From contig OX578138.1 in assembly GCA_951213105.1 (NCBI GenBank), positions 90,665,914 through 90,729,913 on the forward strand: DNA of 64,000 nt. The letters run 5' to 3'. This document shows positions 57,028 to 64,000 of this stretch, piece by piece (the stretch's first letter is position 1; each line of letters starts with the position of its first letter). The position numbers and the translations under genes are program-made. This DNA comes from Amaurobius ferox (Eukaryota; Arthropoda; Arachnida; Araneae; Amaurobiidae). The notes beneath the pieces are model-generated. The model ran no database searches, was not told where the DNA came from, and saw only the letters and a list, made by a program, of their open reading frames with translations.

Positions 57028-60000
57028 ACACCATCACGGGAGAACGGCTGAACCGAATTTGATGAAATTTTGTGAGTAGCCTAGAAATAGCCCCACTTAA
57101 AATTATATCCGTATTTTGAGTTTCTACGACCAGTGGTTCTCGAGATATTAGTAAAAAACGAAATTTTCGTTTGTCCCATCATCACGGAAAAACGGCTGGA
57201 CCGAATTTAATGAAATTTGGTGAATAGCCTTGAAATATCCCCCCATAACTTTTGTCCAAGTTTCGAGTTTCTAAGACCTGGAGTTGTCGAGATATTAATG
57301 AAAAACGGAACTTTTTCCTAGGAGTTCTACTCCCTAACTCCGTGGTTTATCCAAACGAAAAGCTTGAAAATCGTTTGAAAGTGAATTAAAATTTAATCTC
57401 TGAGTTTGATGGGAGATTTTTTGCGTTAATTAGTCACTTTCTGAAAACATGAATTGTTTGAAACATGATTTAAAGGGGAAATCTATCTCCATGGTTCATG
57501 GTTTATTTAAAACAAGCTTTTACGGAACAATGAGAAGTATAGAGAAATCAAAATCGTTATTTAATTTCGCAGTTTATGTTATAAGACATGACATATTTAA
57601 CATGTTATAAGATTCTATCTTATATCATGTTACTCAGAAACGCAATTAAATTAAATCTGTCTGTTAATTTTAATAATTATTTTTTCGATTTGAATAATAA
57701 ATAAATGGATATAAAAATATATTTTAGAAAAGAACGATTTGATTTTTCTTATAGCATTTTTGACTGGATAATATCAATTACGGTCTTCAGGTTTAAAAAT
57801 TATTATTATTTATATATTCGGGGATTATTGATTCAAGGATTATTGATATTTTCAAGTTATTATGCAATTATTTTATTATGACAAAAATTGTTTAAACTCA
57901 TATACTGTATGTTGTACGAATCTTCTACAAATACACGTGTATATCTTTTAATCTACGAGAATATAAGTAGTACAGGTATATTGACATATGTTTTGATATA
58001 TATTGGCATATATTGGAATCAATTACGACCTTCTGGTATAAAGAGTACGGATATTATTGATGTTTTCAATTTATTACGTCATCTCTTTTATTTTGGCAAA
58101 TATTTTTGAGACGCATATTGTAATAGGGGTAATCTTCTACTAACACATTTTCATATTTTCTGATCTGTTGGCATATTTGCATATTTGCACATTGGCATAT
58201 TTTCTGACAATATAATTAGTACGGGGTTGCATATATTCATTCAATTCCTATTTTTTCTTCTATAAATTTGCTTACAAAAGGGGGCAGGATGTTTTATTCT
58301 TCAGATCTGATTGTGAAGATAATTTTGCATAGTGAGAACATATATTCTTAAACTTCTCTTTAGGAGCAATAAATTTAATATTTTAACAGAATTTGCACAT
58401 GATTGCGAACTTTAAGTTTCTTTAAATTATACACTCCGTACGAATAACGGGTGTGCTGTTAGTGGTTAATAAATTTTAACATTTTAGGAGGATATATCAT
58501 GTTGCTCGGCATCGCAATTAAATTAAATGTGTTTGTTAATGTTTTTATTATTTTTTTTCGATTTAAATAATAAATAAATGGATAAATGGATATAAAAGTA
58601 TATCTTATGAATGGACGGTTTGATTTTTCTTTTAATTATATTAATTGCTGACTGCGTACATCAATTTCATTTATTTTGGCAAAGAGTTTTCAAGCTTATA
58701 TCGCATTTAGCTACTAAACTCATATATTGTGTTTAGCCAATAAATTCATATAGCCGATTGTTGAAACAGAAAAAGAGTAGAGCGGGTATATCTTCTAATA
58801 CAATTGTAGTGTTTTCATTTAGTATATTGAAACGGGATAAGAATGTTTCATTCCGATCTGCAAATTCAAAGCTACGAATTTAGAGGGATATCGCTAATTT
58901 GACAACTTTTCTTAAACTTTGCCAAATTGACGGAAATGTCGCCAAATTGATATAAACGACACACAAACAGCTGCCATAAACCTTCGGGTTGGTCGTTTGG
59001 CTTGGGTCTTCTACATATCAATGAAATTTTTTTTTGTTTTGTTAGAAGAGAGTACTGAAATGATGTTTGGTTAGCATTTATCTGTCAGACCAACCATCCT
59101 ACTTAGTAATACATTTAGCGAATTTTTAAAATGTCACCAAATTGATAAAAATGTTTTCAAATCTATAAAAATATCTTGAAATTGATAAAATTGCGCTACA
59201 TAAATGATATTAATTGTTTTTTGTTAGGGGATAGTATTGTGATGATATTTCGTCAATTTGTCGCAAAGTGGAACTGTCAGATCTACAGTCCCACTTGGCG
59301 ATAAATTTGGCGATTTTTTAAAATGTCGCTAATTTGACGAAACTGTCGCCAAATGTTCCATAGAAATATAACTATTTAGACGATATTTTTTCTGCCAATT
59401 TATTTGAAGCAAATGATATCATGTCGCTTAGCAACAGATTTAAATCCAATGTGTTTATGCAGCAGACGATTTTTATTAAATCCTTTCCGATTTGAATAAT
59501 GAAGATATGTATATAAAATAAATTTCATTGCCATTTCATTTTGGACTGGATAATATCAATTATACTCTTCAGGTTTAAACATTCTTATTATTGATATTTT
59601 CCGGAATTATTGATTCAGGGATTATTGATATTTTTAAGTTATTACGCCATTGTTTTAGTGCGGTAAAAATTGCTGACACACGCATATTGTACGTTGTACG
59701 AGTAATCTTCTAGGAATGCACGGGTATATCTTCTAACCTACGAGAATATAAGTAGTACAGGTATATTGGCATATATATTGGAATCAAGTACAGTCTTCTG
59801 GTATGAAGATTAAGGGGATTAATTATATATTCAATTTATTACGTCGTCTGTTGTATTTTACCAAAAAACATTTGTGACTCATATTGCAAAACGGGAAATC
59901 TTCTACTAATAATCGAACATTATAAGTAGTACGTGTATATCTTCCCATATAATTTTAGCACTTTAATTTTGACATATATTGGAATAAATGACTGTCTTCA

Positions 60001-60395
60001 GATTTAAAGATTACGAGTTTATTGGTATTTTCAATTTATACATGTAATCTACTAATACAGGTTATATTTTCTAATATTCGCGTATATAATTAGTACGGGT
60101 CCCATACAATTTTAACGCTTTTATTTTGCATATATTGATTCAATTCCATATTTTTTTTTATATTTGCTTACATAAGGGGTCCAAGATGTTTTATTCTTCA
60201 GATATGTCCATGAAGATAATTTTATATAGCGAGAACAGAGATTCTTAAACTTCTTTTTAGGAGCATTATATTAAATATTTTAACAGAATATTTTGATTAA
60301 ACATGTCATTTAGTATACTATAAGAATTTGGGCATGATTATGAATTTCAAGTTTCTTTATATTTTACTCCGTACGAAGAACGGGTATGCTGCTAG
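56972..60395 (+). mobile_element. Helitron-like unit A (non-autonomous)
   Basis: The 5' end is TCTATATAAATAAAAATGAA + AATC then (TCTG)n at 56996-57026. GGGAGAACGGCTGAACCGAA follows. The 3' end is a short hairpin CCGT-acgaaga-ACGG at 60369-60383 then GTATGCTGCTAGT. A CTAG(T)-type 3' end after a hairpin, with no terminal inverted repeats and no clear duplication, is the Helitron signature. An older 3' end (CCGTACGAATAACGGGTGTG then CTGTTAGT) lies inside at 58436-58463, and the two halves share diverged ~1-kb sequence. No Rep/helicase frame. Family A words lie at 58900-58965 and 59100-59350. Confidence 0.85.
58969..59021 (+). repeat. SINE-tail-like piece inside Helitron unit A
   Basis: CTGCCATAAACCTTCGGGTT then GGTCGTTTGGCTTGGGTC resembles the 50-bp insertion at 11954. 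The same piece is in unit B at 62293-62345. Confidence 0.6.
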
Positions 60396-60417
60396 TCTAT
60401 ATAAATAAAAATGAAAA

Positions 60418-60455
<38 letters not shown>

Positions 60456-63400
60456 CCATCATCACGGGAGAACGGCTGAACAGAATTTGATGAAATTTTG
60501 TGGGTAGCCCAGAAATAGCCCCACTTAAAATTATATCCGTGTTTTGAGTTTTTACGACCAGTGGTTCTCGAGATATTAGTAAAAAACGACATTTTCGTTT
60601 GTCTCATCATCACGGAAAAACAGCTGAACCGAATTTAATGAAATTTGGTGGATAGCCTTGAAATATCCCCCCATAAATTTTGTCCAAGTTTTGAGTTTCT
60701 AAGACCTGGGGTTGTTGAGATATTAATGAAAAACGGAACTTTTTCCTAGGAGTTCTACTCCTTAACTCCGTGGTTTATCCAAACGAAAAGCTTGAAAATC
60801 GTTTGAAAGTGAATTAAAATTTAATCTCTGAGTTTGATGGGAGATTGTTTGCGTTAATTAGTCACTTTCTGAAAACATGTATTGTTTGAAACATGATTTA
60901 AAGGGGAAATCTATCTCCATGGTTCATGGTTTATTTAAAACAAGCTTTTACGGAACAATGAGAAGTATAGAGAAATCAAAATCTTTATTTAATTTCGCTG
61001 TTTATGTTATAAGACATGACATATTTAACATGTTATAAGATTCTATCTTATATCATGTTACTCAGAAACGCAATTAAATTAAATCTGTCTGTTAATTTTA
61101 ATAATTATTTTTTCGATTTGAATAATAAATAAATGGATATAAAAATATATTTTAGAAAAGAACGATTTGATTTTTCTTATAGCATTTTTGACTGGATAAT
61201 ATCAATTACGGTCTTCAGGTTTAAAAATTATTATTATTTATATTTTCGGGGATTATTGATTCAAGGATTATTGATATTTTCAAGTTATTATGCAATTATT
61301 TTTTTATGACAAAAATTGTTTAAACTCCTATATTGTATGTTGTTCGAATCTTCTACAAATACACGTGTATAGCTTTTAATCTACGAGAATATAAGTAGTA
61401 CAGGTATATTGACATATGTTTTGATATATATTGCCATATATTGGAATCAATTACGACCTTCTGGTATAAAGAGTACGGATATTATTGATGTTTTCAATTT
61501 ATTACATCATCTCTTTTATTTTGGCAAATATTTTTGAGACGCATATTGTAATACGGGTAATCATCTACTAACACATTGGCATATTTTCTGATCTGCGACA
61601 ATATAATTAGTACGGGGTTGCATATATTCATTCAATTCCTATTTTTTCTTCTGTAAATTTGCTTACAAAAGGAGGCAGGATGTTTTATTCTTCAGATATG
61701 ATCGTGAAGATAATTTTGCATAGTGAGAACATATATTCTTAAACTTCTCTTTAGGAGCAATAAATTTAATATTTTAACAGAATTTGCACATGATTGCGAA
61801 CTTAAGTTTCTTTAAATTATACACTCCGTACGAATAACGGATTAAATTAAATGTGTTTGTTAATGTTTTTATTATTTTTTTTCGATTTAAATAATAAATA
61901 AATGGCTAAATGGATATAAAAGTATATCTTATGAATGGACGGTTTGATTTTTCTTTTAATTATATTAATTGCTGACTGCGTACATCAATTTCATTTATTT
62001 TGGCAAAGAGTTTTCAAGCTTATATCGTATTTAGCTACTAAACTCATATATTGTGTTTAGCCAATAAATTCATATAGCCGATTGTTGAAACAGAAAAAGA
62101 GTAGAGCGGGTATATCTTCTAATACAATTGTAGTGTTTTCATTTAGTATATTGAAACGGGATAAGAATGTTTCATTCAGATCTGCAAATTCAAAGCTACG
62201 AATTTGGAGGGATATCGCTAATTTGACAACTTTTCTTAAACTTTGCCAAATTGACGGAAATGTCGCCAAATTGATATAAACGACACACAAACAGCTGCCA
62301 TAAACCTTCGGGTAGGTCGTGTGGCTTGGGTCTTCTACATATCAATGATTTTTTTTTTGTTTTGTTAGAAGAGAGCACTGAAATGATGTTTGGTTAGCAT
62401 TTATCTGTCAGACCAACCATCCTACTTAGTAATACATTTAGCGATTTTTTAAAATGTCACCACATTGATAAAAATGTTTTCAAATCTATAAAAATATCTT
62501 GAAATTGATAAAATTGCGCTACATAAATGATATTAATTGTTTTTTGTTAGGGGATAGTATTGTGATGATATTTCGTCAATTTGTCGCAAAGTGGAACTGT
62601 CAGTTCTACAGTCCCACTTGGCGATAAATTTGGCGATTTTTTAAAATGTCGCTAATTTGACGAAACTGTCGCCAAATGTTCTATAGAAATATAACTATTT
62701 AGACGATATTTTTTCTACCAATTTATTTGAAGCAAATGATATCATGTCGCTTAGCAACGGATTTAAATCCAATGTGTTTATGCGGCAGACGATTTTTATT
62801 AAATCCTTTCCGATTTGAATAATGAAGATATGTATATAAAATAAATTTCATTGCCATTTCATTTTGGACTGGATAATATCAATTATACTCTTCAGGTTTA
62901 AACATTATTATTATTGATATTTTCCGGAATTATTGATTCAGTGATTATTGACATTTTTAAGTTATTACGCCATTGTTTTATTGCGGCAAAAATTGCTGAC
63001 ACACGCATATTGTACGTTGTACGAGTAATCTTCTAGGAATGCACGGGTATATCTTCTAACCTACGAGAATATAAGTAGTACAGGTATATTGGCATATATT
63101 TTGACATATATTGGCTATATATTGGAATCAAGTACAGTCTTCTGGTATGAATATTAAGGGGATTAATTATATATTCAATTTATTACGTCGTCTGTTGTAT
63201 TTTACCAAAAAACATTTGAGACTCATATTGCAAAACGGGTAATTTTTAATAATAATCGGACATTATAAGTAGTACGTGTATATCTCCCCATATAATTTTA
63301 GCACTTTAATTTTGACATATATTGGAATAAATGACGGTAAAAAATTAAAGATTATGGGTTTATTGGTATTTTCAATTTATACATGTAATCTACTAATACA

Positions 63401-63741
63401 GGTTATATTTTCTAATATTCGCGTATATAATTAGTACGGGTCCCATACAATTTTAACGCTTTTATTTTGCATATATTGATTCAATTCCATATTTTTTTTT
63501 TTATATTTGCTTACATAAGGGGTCCAAGATGTTTTATTCTTCAGATATGTCCATGAAGATAATTTTATATAGCGAGAACAGAGATTCTTAAACTTCTTTT
63601 TAGGAGCATTATATTAAATATTTTAACAGAATATTTTGATTAAACATGTCATTTAGTATACTATAAGAATTTGCGCATGATTATGGATTTCAAGTTTCTT
63701 TATATTATATACTCCGTACGAAGAACCGGTATGCTGCTAGT
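60396..63741 (+). mobile_element. Helitron-like unit B, direct tandem of unit A
   Basis: Starts at the base where unit A ends (GCTAGT|CTATATAAATAAAAATG) and repeats it with few differences. A ~70-80-bp deletion removes the internal old 3' end (61831 compared with 58451), and a ~30-bp GCATATTTGC-type expansion seen in A at ~58170 is absent. The 3' end is CCGTACGAAGAACCGG then TATGCTGCTAGT at 63713-63741. Confidence 0.88.
62293..62345 (+). repeat. SINE-tail-like piece inside Helitron unit B
   Basis: CTGCCATAAACCTTCGGGTA then GGTCGTGTGGCTTGGGTC, copy of 58969-59021. Confidence 0.6.
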
Positions 63742-63758
63742 TATAAATATATATATTA

Positions 63759-64000
63759 TTAGCCGCTATAATTGGGAAAGTTGTCTTGGAAGTTATCGAT
63801 TGGAAGTTGATACACTGAGTTGAGAATTTTAATAACGAATTTGGGTGGATATGTATTATCAGTCGCTGTACTCAATGATTCCAAAAAATGTGTTAATTTA
63901 TAATTTTCATCATACATTTTATTGATTCTAAGAACCTGGTTTATTATATTTTTTCTAAAAACTGATATATGCAAACAAGAGTCAAAGTGTTGAATTTTAT
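63759..64000 (-). CDS. Candidate 3' exon of an unrecognised gene, open at the window edge
   Basis: The minus-strand frame enters from beyond 64000 without a stop and ends with TAA at ~63759-63761. It reads KIQHFDSCLHISVFRKNIIN, QVLRINKMYDENYKLTHFLE, SLSTATDNTYPPKF, VIKILNSVYQLPIDNFQDN and FPNYSG. About 80 codons remain open in AT-rich DNA, and the composition is balanced (Pro, Asp, Asn, Gln, Gly) rather than Phe/Ile-rich noise. I do not recognise the protein. It could be the last exon of a host gene or the C-terminus of a mobile-element ORF. The Helitron array ends 18 bp past the stop codon. Confidence 0.42.
   Translation of the reverse strand, partial: KIQHFDSCLHISVFRKNIINQVLRINKMYDENYKLTHFLESLSTATDNTYPPKFVIKILNSVYQLPIDNFQDNFPNYSG

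Overview
This is an AT-rich (roughly 70% A+T by eye) eukaryotic window made almost entirely of repeats and dead mobile elements. It has no bacterial gene architecture. The elements point to an arthropod, most likely a spider. I recognise the 5S/tRNA-headed SINE, the THAP and P-like transposase relics, the Tc1 relics and the (TCTG)n Helitrons with a GCTGCTAGT end as typical of arachnid genomes. That assignment rests on family resemblance, not on a search.

Layout. 1-3.57 kb: a DNA transposon with a decayed but readable transposase-like ORF and long ends built of ~170-bp repeats; a composite SINE is inserted in its right end with a 14-bp target duplication. 3.69-4.42 kb: a 151-bp satellite. 4.5-7.2 kb: anonymous dispersed repeats. 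8.53-11.29 kb: nine monomers of an exact 306-bp satellite with a 4-mer (1224-bp) higher-order period. 11.9-14.5 kb: a THAP fragment, a 25-bp minisatellite and SINE-tail debris. 16.8-17.65 kb (-) and 20.8-21.4 kb (+): Tc1-like transposase pseudogenes. 17.7-29.3 kb: many copies of one non-autonomous family (called family A here), including a ~2-kb palindrome, a 542-bp tandem duplication and a minus-strand THAP-domain relic with a CRE-containing upstream segment.

32.6-34.3 kb: a long copy of a second family (family B, four copies in the window) carrying a tRNA-headed SINE. 35.25-36.3 kb: a P/THAP9-like transposase C-terminus on the minus strand, split by a 5S-headed SINE. 37.1-37.95 kb: subterminal repeats of a Tigger-like element, then a 24-bp minisatellite that sits in a possible exon. 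39.7-55.8 kb: scattered copies of an octamer-containing family (family C), a pogo/Tigger-like element interrupted by family B (50.5-52.9 kb), a perfect-looking hAT-type MITE with an 8-bp duplication (53.35 kb), and a 5'-truncated LINE tail with a 15-bp duplication (54.29 kb). 56.97-63.74 kb: two head-to-tail ~3.4-kb Helitron-like units. 63.76-64.0 kb: a minus-strand reading frame, open at the window edge, that is one of the few candidates for a host coding exon.

The elements do not form a pathway. They relate by nesting and by shared ends: SINEs sit inside DNA transposons, family B sits inside a Tigger-like element, and family A motifs lie inside the Helitrons. The SINEs and the LINE share (CAA)-type tails, and short SINE-tail pieces behave as separate insertions.
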